From: Ziziphus jujuba
Taxonomy: Eukaryota; Streptophyta; Magnoliopsida; Rosales; Rhamnaceae
DNA length: 64,000 nucleotides
Assembly (NCBI RefSeq): GCF_031755915.1
Contig: NC_083382.1
Location: 5,518,001-5,582,000 of the forward strand
Reading direction: 5' to 3'
Notes under the pieces: model-generated
The model's database searches: none
What the model was told of the DNA's origin: nothing
The model's input: only the letters and a program-made list of their open reading frames with translations
Shown here: positions 12,170 through 23,952 of the stretch, piece after piece
Numbering within the stretch: position 1 is the stretch's first letter
How the letters are laid out: each line of letters starts with the position of its first letter
Translations under genes and position numbers: made by a program

Positions 12170-14347
12170 TTAATTTTTCATACCATTAAGTTCAGCCCAT
12201 AACCAATTTTGTGCACACATCAAAGCTTCCAAAGTTTTAGAATGAAGTCTACTTCGATGTGGACTCACAAATCTTCCACCGGTACTGAATGCAGACTCAG
12301 ATGCAACAGTAAATACTGGAATAGCTAAAATATCTCTTGCAATATTATGCAAAGTAGGATACTTCATTGCATTTACTTTCCACCATGCCAGTATATCAAA
12401 GTCATGAGATCAAGGCAAAACCGGCTCCTCCAAGTAATGGTCAATTTCAGATTTAACATGATCAACATTAGTGGTACTTGAAACAAATAAATCAAATTTT
12501 GCCAAACAATCTTTTTTTGCCAGATGGAAGCATATTGGGTTGGGAAGATGAAACATTTGAAACATTTGCACTTAAATTGCTCTTTGATTGATATTCTTTC
12601 ACCAAATCATAGCAAATATGACATACAATAGATATTTTATGCACACCTTCATCCCTATAAATCAAAGGAAAATAATATTCTATCACTTTCATTTTATACC
12701 TTGGATCTAAAAGAGTTGCCATAGCCATTATTCCATGTGTTTCACTCCAATATTTTTCAAATTTAGATATTATACCATAGGTCATCAATCTAATTTCCTC
12801 GTAAGAAGATGTTAGCAATCACAAATTGACATCCTAATCTCACAAATATGTGGAAAAAAAAGATTAGCTGTAGGATATTTTGTTTCTGAAAATATTTTAG
12901 TCACTCCATAAAACAATTCTAGCATTTCACAAATCTCTTTGGCTAAATCTCAATCTTGATCACTAGGCAAACATTTATATAGTGACTCTCGTTGTTTCAA
13001 ATGGGGAAAAACAATCATATATTTCAAAGCAGTAGCAAGCATCAAATATGTAGAATTCCATCTAGTTTTATAATCAACTACCAACTTCTTATCACAAGAA
13101 ATTTTCAATTGACAAACACATTCTAAGAATTTTTCCTCTCTTTTTTGTGTTGCTATCCAAAAATAAACACTTTCATGAATTTTTTCAATACTTCCACAAA
13201 TTATTTCTAAACCATCTTTTACAATCAAATTCAATATATGTGCACCATCCCGCATATGAAAAAATTGACCATTTAACAAAAGTGAAGAATTAGGAAGCTT
13301 ATCCAAAAGAAGATTGAACAAAGTATCATTTGTGCTACAATTTTCTAAGGTCAAAGTGAAAAGCTTACCATCTATATTCCAATCCAATATGCAATCCATA
13401 AAAACATCACAAAGAACCTCGGAAGTATGTGGACAAGGCACATATACAAACCTACAAAAAATAATAATAGATAGTTATAATAAACTAAAATAATTTACCT
13501 TTCATATATAAAATAATCTAATAAATATGAAATTTAATATATAAACTTTTAAAGTACCTTATAATTCGACTTTGAAATATCCAATTATCATCAAAGAAAT
13601 ATGCCGTAATAGCCATGAAGCCTCTATTTTGGTTGGATGTCCACATATCCGTAGTAATTACAATTCTACCATAATTCTTCTCCAACAATTCTACTATTGT
13701 GGATTTTTCGTGATCATATAATTTAAAGATATCATTCCTAATTATGCTACGAGAAACCACTTTAAACAATAGTTGAACCATATTTATAAACCTCCTAAAT
13801 CCATAATGCTCAACTATTGAAAGAGGATACTCATGCAAAACTATCATGTTGGCAAGTTCCTTTCTAGAACTCTCTTGATCAAAAGTGTATGTGCCAACTT
13901 TAACTTTTCCACCAGTATCTTTAGTAGGATTCAATATTGATTGCCTAATATCCTTTTGTTTTCAAAGAGGACACCTTTTAAAGTGATCATGTAAATGTCT
14001 TGTTCCATTTCTACTCTCTCCTCCTAGTTTCTTGCTACAATAATTACATACGGCCTTATCCACCCCATCTATCTTTACCTTTTTAAAATGATTCCACACA
14101 ACCGAACTCAATTTTTTCTTTTTCCATTTACTTGACTATTCTCTTTATCACATACCTCTATTGGAGTTTGCTCTTCTTGACTAGGTATTTCTTGAAGAGT
14201 ATTAATTGGAGTAGAACTGTTGCTAGCAGGTGTTGATGATGCTTGATTCTTGTCATGTGGATTGCTTCCAATTGAAAGTGAATTGACATTTGCTGTCGAA
14301 CCACTAGCTTCGGCCATAGTTCTTTTAATATTGATTTGGTATTCCAT
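12170..14347 (-). pseudogene. hAT transposase pseudogene (BED zinc finger, RNase H-like core, hAT dimerisation domain)
   Basis: The N-terminus begins at the MAEASGS start (about 14317). A Ser/Thr/Asn-rich lead is followed, after a frameshift in an A run near 14115, by a BED zinc finger (CNYC … HLHDHFKRC, about 13970-14110). The core includes VITTDMWTSNQNRGFMAI (about 13610-13670). A 106-bp intron (13452-13557, GT-AG) is followed by YVPCPHT and LENCSTND. LLDPRYKMKV is at about 12690-12720. The C-terminal dimerisation domain (IPVFTVASESAFSTGGR, SRLHSKTLEALMC) ends at 12170. In-frame stops occur at about 13967, 12950 and 12410, with scrambled frames at 12820-12870. It would have cut and joined DNA in the nucleus but cannot now make a full protein. 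Confidence 0.9.
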
Positions 14348-15646
14348 TCTGCATCAATCACCTCTTTAAACAATTGAAATTCACAAAACATATATAAGCC
14401 CCTAATTTCTAGCCAGACGAAGGACAATAAGAATTTATTGATGCTGGTAAGCTAACTGGTAAGGTGTATGACATTAAGAATAGAACGCGTAATGGGTGAT
14501 CATATAAAGAAATAGATGCTGTAGAAAACTAGAATCACTCGGCCAGTGATGTAGTACCACTTGAAAATATATCCAAAATGAGTATTTTGTCCACCGATCT
14601 AATCACCTAATTGACTACAGCATTATTTTACTTCTAATTACTTTGGTCTCAACTCAAATTGTCATATAGCCAAAGTAGAATAATGCTCCAAAAAAAAGAA
14701 AAAAGAAAAAAAGAAAACCTCATTATACATTGAACTATTGAAAAGATAAGATGCCCATATCAATGTGTAGTTGTTGGCATCAATAACAAAGACTTGCCTA
14801 TTAGTTCCATCTTCCTTCTGGTAATCATTTCACAATTATCCTTTAGCAAGGATATATGAACAAGAATCCATGGACCATGGTTGCTAGACTGGAAACAAAA
14901 TGGATCAAAAAGAAACTGAGTCCTCAGAACATATCTCAAAATAATCATCAAATTACCCTTTCCCTTAATTTTGTCTACTTTAGAATCATCTGCAGCATAT
15001 TGCTGTCACAAATCATAAGCTTCATATAGATATATTCACCAGGAACCTTTTATACTAGCGCATGAAGAGATGAGAAAGCCTTGCCCCTAGTCTTCCCTAT
15101 GTTTAGCTGAAAGCCCTTTTACCAGCATCTTTTCACCATACATCCTAGCCATGTCTATCATTCCCACCATGCATTTTACTTAGATAATAAGGTTTCTTAA
15201 AAGTTGTGAACCGCTCTTGAATACTACTTGTTGACTGGTTTAAATTCCTTAATGAACTTTGAAAACTTGTTGCTAGCTATATCCGAGCATGCGTGTATTT
15301 AAAATAAATGTTATGGCAAACATTAAACAGGCATAGAAAATTGATCAGACTGATCGACAAATCATATTGTAGCCAGGTATTAGAATTAAATACGTATCAT
15401 TAAAATTCCTATTTATATTTGATTTAGAATTCCATATTAATTATCAGAACCTAAAATATGGATTACTTTAATTACTTAATAATATTAATCTATATCCAAT
15501 TTGGTTAATCTCTGAGTTACGATCATAAGAGTTATTGACTGTTAAAATGTCAATTTGAGGATTTGAAGTTTTCTGAGATTCAAGAGACACATTTCTATAC
15601 CACTAATCATCATTTATAGGCTAGACATAATTTTGTTGTGCGTGTA

Positions 15647-15968
15647 TGTAACAGCCCAGCCCACCCACGTCCGATAATGACCTCTTTGGGCCTGGGGAAT
15701 CCTCTTACAACCCAGCCTTCAAGGTTTTGTTAAAACGCGTCGTAATGGTTAGGGGGAATCTTCTTCCCACCCCTACCTACCAGTCCCACTGGCTCGGGCC
15801 CCCCAGGCCCAATCATGATATTGTCCGCTTTGGAAGCTAGGTGGTGAGCCCAATCCTACCCCTCACGGTTTTACTTTCCCTCATGGGAACACGTCGTACG
15901 GGAAAGATATCCACACAAGCTTATAAGGCCTGTTTCGTTCCCCTTTCCAACGGATGTGGGATTTAACA
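15647..15968. mobile_element. Probable solo LTR (322 bp) inside the hAT element
   Basis: The segment starts TGTAACAGCCC and ends GGGATTTAACA (TG…CA). It is flanked by GTGTA and ATGTA, a 5-bp duplication with one mismatch. It is much richer in GC than its surroundings and includes a CCTCACGGTTTTACTTTCCC block of the kind seen in widespread plant LTR-type repeats. No internal domain is present. The orientation and the parent family are not determined. Confidence 0.5.
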
Positions 15969-16011
<43 letters not shown>

Positions 16012-16536
16012 GCAAGGCAAACCACTCCTAAATTGTCTAAACCCCATCTCAAATAACTCTACAAGACACAAAAATGGCAGCTCACAGCTAATCAAATTTT
16101 GCCACAAGCAAATTGGTTCTATTAGATAGAGTCCTAAATGGTAAGATGAACCATCCAAGAGTAGGAACAAGAACGAGTAGAAGCAAAATCAAGGCAAGAC
16201 TCCCACTCCCAGAACAGAACGAAAATTTATAGAGCAAAAATAAGAACCAAGAAAGCAAAGAAAGCAAACCTCACCTGGCTTTGAAGTTTGAATGAATGAC
16301 TAAGCCACGAGAAACAGAGCGCAAGTAGCAGGCTTGTGAAGCAGAGAAACGCCGTCGATACACGCGACAAGTAAACTTGGCGGTAGCTTGGTTAATGGAT
16401 TGGTGCAGCAATAGCTCTTTGTCTTTGTGAGATGAAGGTGACGGCAGGCAGGAAGCCAGGAAGGGATAGGGAATGGAATAAGGGCTATGCTGTTTTTTTG
16501 TTATGGTTTAAAATCATATGAAAAATAAATAAATAA

Positions 16537-16539
<3 letters not shown>

Positions 16540-16609
<70 letters not shown>
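16540..16609. repeat. (AT)n microsatellite, about 70 bp
   Basis: An uninterrupted AT dinucleotide tract just inside the right subterminal region of the hAT element. A second AT tract follows the element end (about 16784-16811). Confidence 0.9.
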
Positions 16610-16613
<4 letters not shown>

Positions 16614-16783
16614 GGGTCCGGTTCAGGCCGGGGTTTATAGTTTCCGGGTTCGGCTCGGCCCCGATTCTAGTTTTCAATGATAAGCCCGAAACCGCCCCAC
16701 AGCCCCAATTTATTGGGGAAAAACTGCCCCGTTAGAGGCGGTGCACCGCGGATTACGGTTCGTGTGGGTCAAATTTCCATTCC

Positions 16784-16815
<32 letters not shown>

Positions 16816-16919
16816 TAAACAAACCACTTGTTCCTAACATGTTACAACAAATATGCTATTCAATGCTTCGGGAATAAAAAAATAAATTCATAATGGCTTA
16901 TATACTTTAAACGTAAGAT

Positions 16920-17380
16920 TAATAAAAATTAATCATATTTCTTGGCTTCTGTTTTCTTTTCCATTGATCAGATTATATTCACTAAAACTATCTCGTTTCG
17001 ATTTGTTTGTATATGTTAAGCTCAATAATGTTGTGTGTCCACTACTATTGTACCTCTGGATATATATATTTTGGCTAAAAATGGTAATAGAAACAAAAAA
17101 GAAAATAGACAAATAAATAGATAAAAGAAAAGAAGAAGATAATTCTGAATCCAGACAGTACTATTTATGGATTATAGATTGCAGGAAACAAACAAAGCGA
17201 AGAAAAGAAGACCACAAACTAAGAACATGTAGAGAAAGATAAGACAGCAGCGAAGTGGTCACGGTTCCAACTGACTATAGGCTTGACAATGATATGCTCT
17301 AAAAGCTCTCGAAGAACCTTCTATATTATATGTGTCAAAGCAAAGACGCTCTCTCAACTCATGCAATGCCATTTATATTA
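16920..17380 (+). promoter_or_regulatory. Orphan MLP-type upstream region without a gene
   Basis: The order of short blocks matches the regions upstream of MLP gene 3 (about 18480-18945) and gene 4 (about 23430-23895). The blocks are a pyrimidine-rich stretch with TTTTCTTTTCC, an AAGAAGAAGATAAT block, a GGATTATA block, ACCACAAA, GAAGTGGTCAC…TCCAACT, AAAGCTCT and a TATA-like CTTCTATATTATATG at about 17317-17331. In the paralogues an MLP ATG follows within about 100 bp. Here no MLP exon follows, so the coding part was lost. Confidence 0.6.
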
Positions 17381-18480
17381 CCTGTTGAGTATGTTTTTAG
17401 TATTTGTATGTTATTATTATTAATTACATTTAAGGCTTATATATAGATCAATATTATTGATCGCTAGCTACATATGAATCACATGTCTTCTTAATTGCTA
17501 TTTAGTATTCTCTAATTCGGGATAATTATACTTTGTACCCTGAAGTTTACTTAAAAACATAACCAACTATGTTTCAATTTTTTTTTCTTTTTTTCAGTCC
17601 AAAATCAGAATTTTTGCCGAACAACTGTTGATGTCGAACCTAAATTATCGGATACTGAATTGCAAATTTATAAAACTAGCTTACCTAAGTTGCAACAAAA
17701 CATAATTAATCCAAGATCTAAATTATAATAAATTCAACCAAATTGCATTTCATTATTATTATTTGTTGGTATTATTCAACTTTCTTCTTCTTTAAACTAG
17801 ACTCACAACTGCTTTTTGGTCCTTAAACCTTTTTTTTATTTATTTTTTATTTTTTTACTTTTTCATCCCCAAATTTTAGTTTTTGTTGCACTTTGGTCTT
17901 TAAATTATTATTATTATTTTTTATCTAACTTCAACAATTTTGGAACATATAGTGCACTTCATACAACATTATAAGATTGTTTGATTTTGTAATTTGATTG
18001 CTTTCTTGTTACAATAGACGCACTGCATGTCTCAAAATTATTAAAAATTATATTAGAAATAGTTCTAAGAATGAAATATAACAAAAACTATAGTTTATAG
18101 ACTAATGTGTCAAAAAAAAAAAAAAGTTTCAAGACCAAAATGCAAATATAAGTACCGCTCAAGGACTAATAGAATTAAAATCGCTTTCTTATATGAATAA
18201 ATTTCTTTTTAATATGGTAAATAAGATGGAGATACTAAAAACCATTAATAACAAATTGAAATTTAAGGGTTTAAATTGCATTGTTTTAAATTTGATTGCT
18301 CAAAATGCATTTTTTTAAATTAAAAAGTACTAAATTGCAATTAATTAACACTTTACTTTATGATATTGGGAATTGAAACTCGTGATTAGCTCTAAGGATC
18401 ATTTAGCTGTTAATTAAGATGGCACGGTACGTTAAAATATGTTCCGTGAGTTTATCTGATGGCATTTGCTCTTCATTTTC
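17381..18480. other. AT-rich intergenic region before MLP gene 3
   Basis: No gene is recognised. The sequence has long T and A runs and many stops in all frames. The last part (from about 18360) begins to resemble the region upstream of MLP gene 4. Confidence 0.55.
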
Positions 18481-18895
18481 TTTTCTTTTCCAGTTGATCT
18501 TAATCTACTGTAAAAAAAATTTGTTCAATTTGTCATGCATATGTGATTGTGATCCTGGTCATAGCACAATAACATTATCCTCTAAATATATCTAGAATAG
18601 AAAAAATAAAATAAACTAAAAAAGTAATAAAAACAAAAATTAAAAAAGAAGAAGAAGAAGATAATGTTTCTGAAACAAGACATGAGACATTATTCATGGA
18701 TTATATATGCCCAAAAAAAGAAAAAGTGAAAAACAGAAGAACAACCACAAAGAGAATGTTCAGAAAGATGAGGCAGTGATGTATGTAACATTATTTAAGT
18801 GGTCACATATCCAACTTGCACAGTTTTGTCTCACAAAACCCACTTGATAGTATATTCTGAAAGCTCTGGAAGTCGAAGATATATGCCTCTTCTTC

Positions 18896-18903
18896 TATAT
18901 AAG
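18896..18903 (+). promoter_or_regulatory. TATA box of MLP gene 3
   Basis: TATATAAG in the context CTTCTATATAAG, 96 bp before the ATG at 18999. About 300 bp upstream are shared block by block with MLP gene 4, including AACTTGCACAGTTTTGTCTC against AACTTGCAGTTTTGTCTC. Confidence 0.7.
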
Positions 18904-18998
18904 TTAGATAGCAAAGCCAAAGTCTCTCAGTGCCATAACCATTTGTTTTAGTAGATATTTTCAGGTTACTTATTGGCCTACAGAGACATCCTAAAATT

Positions 18999-19689
18999 AT
19001 GGCTCAAATAGCGAAGATTGAGGTTCAAGCAGAGATAAAGTCTTCAACTGAAAAGTTGTATGGCTTCTTTAAAAACCAAATGGGACGTTTGGTTCAGATG
19101 TTCCCTCAAAACTTCAAGAGTTGTGAAATACTTGGAGGTGGTAATGCTCTCACTTCTGGCACCATCATGTCTTGGAAATATGACCTTGGTAATCATCATC
19201 ATCATCATCATCATCATCATTATTAGTATTATTATTATTTGCATATCTATAACCTGTTTGGTTCACTTATAGCTTTTGCATTTGTCAATTATTATTTTTT
19301 GTCAACTGCAATTGGTTTATGAAACTATAATTTTGATGATATTAATGGGATTTTTTTAACAAAGAAAAATATATGATGCTAAAATTTGCTAAATATTGAT
19401 TAAGCAAAAAGGTAAACGATATTTTTCTGTCTTTTTTTTGAGCTGATCAATTCACATTTAATTAACCTAAAACTGTATCTTCTTTTCATTTTTATATAGC
19501 CTATTAATAATATTATGAAGTAGTATAGACATTTTTTTAATTAATAATTCTATAATTAATAGCTAATTTTTTCCATTACTATTTGAAAATGGATAGGCCA
19601 ATCTCTAAACTAAAAACTAATACTATTATATTGTATGTAGCTTTAATTTAATAAAACTATCGACTTTATAATACTGAATCCATTTTTGG

Positions 19690-19734
<45 letters not shown>

Positions 19735-20014
19735 ATGTCCAGGCAGTGGACCAATGTCAGTGAAACTAAAAGTTGAAGATGCAGACGAGGAGAATAAATC
19801 GATTTCGTTTGTAGTTCTTGATGGAGATCTTCTGAAGTTGTACAACACTTTCAAGCCAAAAATTCATATTTTTAAGGACAGCAATGGTAATGCCCAAATC
19901 AAGTGGTCTATTGAATTTGACAAGGCAAACCAAAATGCTCCCAGTCCAAGTAGCTATTTGGATTTGGCAATTAAGGTCTCTAAAGGCCTCGATGCTTACC
20001 TTTACAATAATTGA
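18999..20014 (+). CDS. MLP-like protein (Bet v 1 / major latex protein family), gene 3
   Basis: Exons 18999-19188 and 19743-20014; the intron (19189-19742) has GT-AG borders in phase 1. The protein is 153 residues, starting MAQIAKIEVQAEIKSSTEK, with GGGNALTSG near residue 47 and ending KGLDAYLYNN. Exon 1 is nearly identical to that of gene 4 (for example LYGFFKNQMGRLVQMFPQNF in both), so the two are recent duplicates. A CAT microsatellite starts at the fourth intron base. If the intron were retained, the frame would continue into a run of nine His before a stop. The likely role is a cytosolic Bet v 1-fold ligand-binding protein; the ligand is unknown. Confidence 0.93.
19191..19219 (+). repeat. 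(ATC)n microsatellite at the 5' splice site
   Basis: An ATC/CAT trinucleotide run of about nine units begins right after the GGTA of the donor site of MLP gene 3. It overlaps the +4 to +6 donor bases, which read ATC rather than AAG. Confidence 0.9.
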
Positions 20015-20935
20015 ATTAGATATTGGCTAGATAGTATCAGTACCTTGTTGTGATGTGTATGTAATTCAATATCTGATTGTAAAAATTAAGGACTTTCTTT
20101 ATTTGGAAGCCAAAATAGTTAAATAAGACTATTAGGTCTGTAAAGAAGTTTATGTTTACATGTTTTGAAATGTATGTTGCTCTATTCTAATTCACATAAA
20201 CAAGGGCTCTTTTTTTCTTTTTCTTTTTTTTTTCTTTTATTAAAAATTTCAAATTCAAAATTATTGTCAAGAAAATAGTAATTTTATAATAAAATTATTT
20301 TGGAGAAGATCTATAATGGTGAAAGTTTGAAGAGCACGAAATTGTGATAGCATATATTCATACAAGTAAATGCGAGTGGGCATAGACAGAAAGCGCTCTT
20401 TTACAACAAGGAGATTCTGACGTTTGTGGTTTTGGTTCTTTTAGAAACTATACCCACATTAAAATTATCAAAATAAATTAATATCAATTATTTGGAAACT
20501 TATGCAAAACATAAATTTCCATTGAACTAGATATGATATGTTCTATATATATATATATATATATATATATCAAACGTCAAAATATAATATAGTTTAGAAC
20601 CATTAAATTAAGTTTCTACAGGGGGTCGATCTTTAGAGCTATATAGATATATGTGAAAACGGTAATCACTCAATTTGGCATATAATAGAAATTTATTTTG
20701 GAAATTAACTAGTTCTTTGAATTCAACAAGATTTGTTCTTTTATACTTTTATTATAAAATTTAAGTACTAAATTAAGAAAGAATATCATATAAAATTCAA
20801 ATATACTTAGAATTTCAAAACCAACGAATTAATGGTACTACTCCGACCAATTACTCAACAAACTGAGCATGAACATGAAACTACTTAATAAAATATCAGT
20901 CATCAAAGCAACAAGATATTAATCATTCTGTCAAT
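20015..20935. other. 3' flank of MLP gene 3 and shared UFD1 3' flank
   Basis: No gene. The segment at about 20818-20940 (ACTACTCCGACC…ATCAGTCATC) is also found downstream of the intact UFD1-like gene (about 30745-30905). The UFD1 pseudogene was therefore copied together with its 3' flank. A (AT)n tract lies at about 20544-20570. Confidence 0.6.
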
Positions 20936-21545
20936 CTATAACTTTTTCTCAGTGAATGCCTGAAAATCCTTTTCTTCCTTTTTCTTCTCCATTATTCTTC
21001 CTTTCTTATCCTCTTTCTTCAATTCAACTTCCGACGGTTTTCCGACATTGGAGGAGCCAAGCACAACCTTCCTTTTCCGACCAACACTCTGTTTACATTC
21101 TTCAGTGGCAGAAACAGAGGTTAAAACAGGGAACCCATCTAAGCGCTTTGCTAAACCCATGAATGCTCTGAATATTCTTAGCACAACCTTCCTTTCCTTC
21201 TTTCCAACTTTCATGGAGGCTTTTTCAATATTCTTAACAGCTGGATCTTCAGGCTGTTTATAGTCCAAAGGAGAAGCAAAATCAATCTCAATAATACTAA
21301 TTGTCGCCTCCGGCTTCATCTCCAAAACATCAATGTAAAACTTCTTGCCATCCATTCATGATCATGGTGGTATATATCTTCAGCAGACAAACAAGAAATG
21401 CAACTCAGAGTCCTTTCTAATACGGCTTTTGGGTCGGAAAGTCGTATGAGATCTGCTGTATGAGGCTGCAACTTGATGTAGTTTCCTTGACATTCTTGAT
21501 CATGGCAAGGCCTCCTTCTTCAAAACCCATGTTCTTGATCATGAC
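20936..21545 (-). pseudogene. UFD1-like pseudogene, 5' part missing
   Basis: This matches the 3' two thirds of the UFD1-like gene at 30896-31777. The open part (20936-21355) starts at DGKKFYIDVLEMKPE and ends AFTEKKL. Further right, the minus strand still matches the segment from NMGFEEGGLA to the SAGDT region, but with frameshifts (the junction at about 21360-21385 has extra bases) and internal deletions. The TDCEV segment of the intact copies is absent. Similarity stops near 21545, where sense-strand MLP sequence begins. It lacks the first half of the ubiquitin-binding Ufd1 domain and cannot make a working protein. Confidence 0.88.
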
Positions 21546-21552
21546 ATTCTTG

Positions 21553-21770
21553 ATAACATTGAAGGAGATGTGTTGAAGACGTTCAATAGTTGAAGTTAAA
21601 ACTTGAGGTTGTTGAAAATGGAAGTGGTGGTTGCATAATTAAATGGACTATAGATTATAGATATTGAAAAGGCATATGAGGATGCTCCAAATCCAGATGG
21701 TTATGCCAATTTTAGAATTAATATGGCTAAAGGCCACGATGCTTACCTTAGCAAAAGTATCATAGTTTGT
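21553..21770 (+). pseudogene. MLP exon 2 fragment (pseudogene), abutting the UFD1 pseudogene
   Basis: The plus strand matches exon 2 of MLP gene 2 from VEGDMLKTYSS to the end KGIDAYL. Examples are the GAAGGAGATGTGTTGAAGACG stretch, the GAGGTTGTTGAAAATG stretch and the GATGCTTACCTTAGCAAAAG end. A deletion after the KTFNS part shifts the frame, a short insertion lies near 21655, and the normal stop is lost. No exon 1 lies upstream; the sequence to the left is the inverted UFD1 remnant. The junction marks a rearrangement. Confidence 0.88.
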
Positions 21771-21818
21771 GCCTCTGATGTGATTGTACTTCTATTTATT
21801 TATTTATTTGGTTTAAAC

Positions 21819-22792
21819 TAGGGGTGGGCAAAAACCGAATTGGACCGATCAAACCGACCAAACCGACATATTTGGTTTGGTTTGGGTTTGGTTTTAATTT
21901 ATTAATCGGTTTGGTTCGGTTAAATATATAAAAAAAATCGAAACGGTCGGTTCGGGTTGTAGGTTGGATGAAATTTATCCAACCCAACCCGCACCAAACC
22001 GATCATCAATTAAACTAACATTTTATTTTACTTTTATATATAAATATAGTATATAATTATAAAATAAAACTATTATTTTATTTATTGTGAGAATGGGATT
22101 GAAGAGTGTGGAATAAGACTTTTTAAAATAATTTTTATTTTTATGGATTGTTAGTTTATTTAATTATAAGTTCATTTTAAAATTTAAGATTTCAAATATG
22201 GATTGTATTCTATTTTATAATTAATAATGGTTGTAGATTTGTTATAAAATTTATTTGTTGGTGTATGATGTATTTGTATAATTAGGTTGTAGTTGTAGAC
22301 TTATATTATAGTTATATGGTTTTATTTTGTATTATCTTACTTGTATTGTAGTTGTATGGTTTCATGTTGCATTGTAGTTAATAGTTAGTTTATTTGGTAT
22401 TTTTGCTAGTTGAATGTATATTAAAATTATTTAATTTAGATATTATTTAATTTAGATAATAGCTTGAAAAAGATACTTAATTCAAAATATAATGCATGAA
22501 TATGATTGAAGATTGATAATTAAAAATGCCTAAAAAAACTTTATATAATTTTGAACCCAATGTGTATAATTTTTATTTCAAAATAGCATAAATAAAAAAA
22601 TTTGTGCCGAGATCCAAACCGATCTAAACCGTTAACCCAATCCAAATCGACCAATGATCATCGGTTTAGTTCGGTTCGGGTTGAACATGGTGGTCGGTTT
22701 GGTTTGGTTTCGTATCCAATCCAAACCGAAATGGTCGGTTCGGTTTAAAAAAATCTATAAAACCGAATTAAACCGCACCGAGCCCACCCTTA
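21819..22792. mobile_element. hAT-type MITE, 974 bp, with 8-bp target duplication
   Basis: The element is flanked by GTTTAAAC on both sides (21811-21818 and 22793-22800). The ends TAGGGGTGGGC and GCCCACCCTTA are near-perfect inverted repeats. Subterminal regions are packed with AACCGA / TCGGTT and GGTTTGG motifs in both orientations, probable transposase-binding repeats. The middle is AT-rich and non-coding. It belongs to a family different from the GGGGCGGG-type hAT elements at 3724 and 11457. Confidence 0.9.
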
Positions 22793-22800
22793 GTTTAAAC

Positions 22801-23328
22801 TAGTGTGATTTTAGTTTCTTATATAAAATAAGATATAAAGAAATAAAAAAAAAAGTTAATTAATAATTATATATCAAATTATATACCATCAATAATTATC
22901 AAACAGATAAATAACAATACTCGCAAGAAAATACTTTATTGTCCTTTAACATGCACCTGTTAGATTTTTATTATATAAACTCTTGTTTTAAATATGTATT
23001 TTTTGACAAAAGTCACTGTTCTCTTGGATGAAGCTCGAATTCCCCTATTTTCATATCAAAAATTTGTATTTATGGGTTATTTGGACAACCTAGCAATTCA
23101 AAGCAGACACTTCCAATAACTAAACAGAACAGGGTTAACTATATTTTTGATCCCTCTAGTTTGCCCCAAATTTTAGTTGAGTGCCTTAAGCTTCAATATT
23201 TTCTTAATTGATTACTTTAAAAGCTAGCCTGTCATATCTATAAACCTCTATATCCTTATATTTTTTTTATTTTTTGAAATTGGGAAATGAGTGATTGGAA
23301 CGATCTAAGGAACATTTAGCTGAGTTAG

Positions 23329-23375
<47 letters not shown>

Positions 23376-23858
23376 GAAAAAAGAGCTTTTTCATTACTAA
23401 TTAATATTATTAAGAGTTACTTTATAATTATTCCCTTTTGTTTTCATTTTCAACTGATCTTATCTATCTATCTATATAGATATATATAATATTTACTTAA
23501 AAAATATCTCCTTCAAGTTGTCTGGATATGATTGTAATGCTGATAGTTACCACTGTCCACTGCTGTACCTCTAACTATGTCTTGGGATTAAAATAATATA
23601 AGTAAGAAGAAGAAGAAGAAGGTAATTTTGAATCTAGACATTAATTATTCATGTAATCATTATAATATTTGCCCAGAAACAAACAAAGTGAAGAACAGAA
23701 TTAAGAAGACCACAAAGAAAATCTAAGAAAGGATAAGGCAGTGATAATGAGTATATTATTGACGAAGTGCTCACAGCTCCAACTTGCAGTTTTGTCTCAC
23801 ACAAACCAACTTGACATAACTCTGAAAGCTCTATTGAATGTTCGAGAACCTCTTCTCC
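22801..23858. other. Upstream region of MLP gene 4
   Basis: No gene. It contains a (GA)n tract (about 23332-23370) that could act as a GAGA-type element, and the block series shared with MLP gene 3 and with the orphan region at 16920-17380 (AAGAAGAAGAAGGTAAT, CCACAAAG, GAAGTGCTCAC, AACTTGCAGTTTTGTCTC). Confidence 0.6.
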
Positions 23859-23866
23859 TATATAAA
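23859..23866 (+). promoter_or_regulatory. TATA box of MLP gene 4
   Basis: TATATAAA followed by GCAAAGCC lies 94 bp before the ATG at 23953, in the context conserved among the MLP genes here. Confidence 0.7.
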
Positions 23867-23952
23867 GCAAAGCCAGTCTCCCAGTGCCATAGCAAGTTTT
23901 TTTTTAGTATAAATTTTCAATATATTCTGCAGGTTCATAGGCATTAAATATC

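Larger units (their letters stand above)
11457..16785 (-). mobile_element. Decayed hAT transposon, about 5.3 kb, inserted in (TA)n
   Basis: The left end TAGAATGTCAAC and the right end (…TTCCATTCCTA) are degraded forms of the terminal repeats of the 949-bp element at 3724-4672. Both elements share the GC-rich subterminal blocks and the block at about 12040-12115. The element encodes a broken transposase on the minus strand (12170-14347). The target duplication cannot be read because both flanks are (TA)n. Between 14430 and 16500 lie unassigned sequence, a probable solo LTR (15647-15968) and a possible 5' leader exon (about 16280-16480, minus strand, followed by a GTGAGG donor-like site). Confidence 0.8.

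Noticed and set aside
14430..15640. Possible extra gene inside the large hAT element
   Set aside because: Both strands were read; only short frames with no family motif were seen. Probably non-coding transposon sequence or an unrecognised nested insertion.
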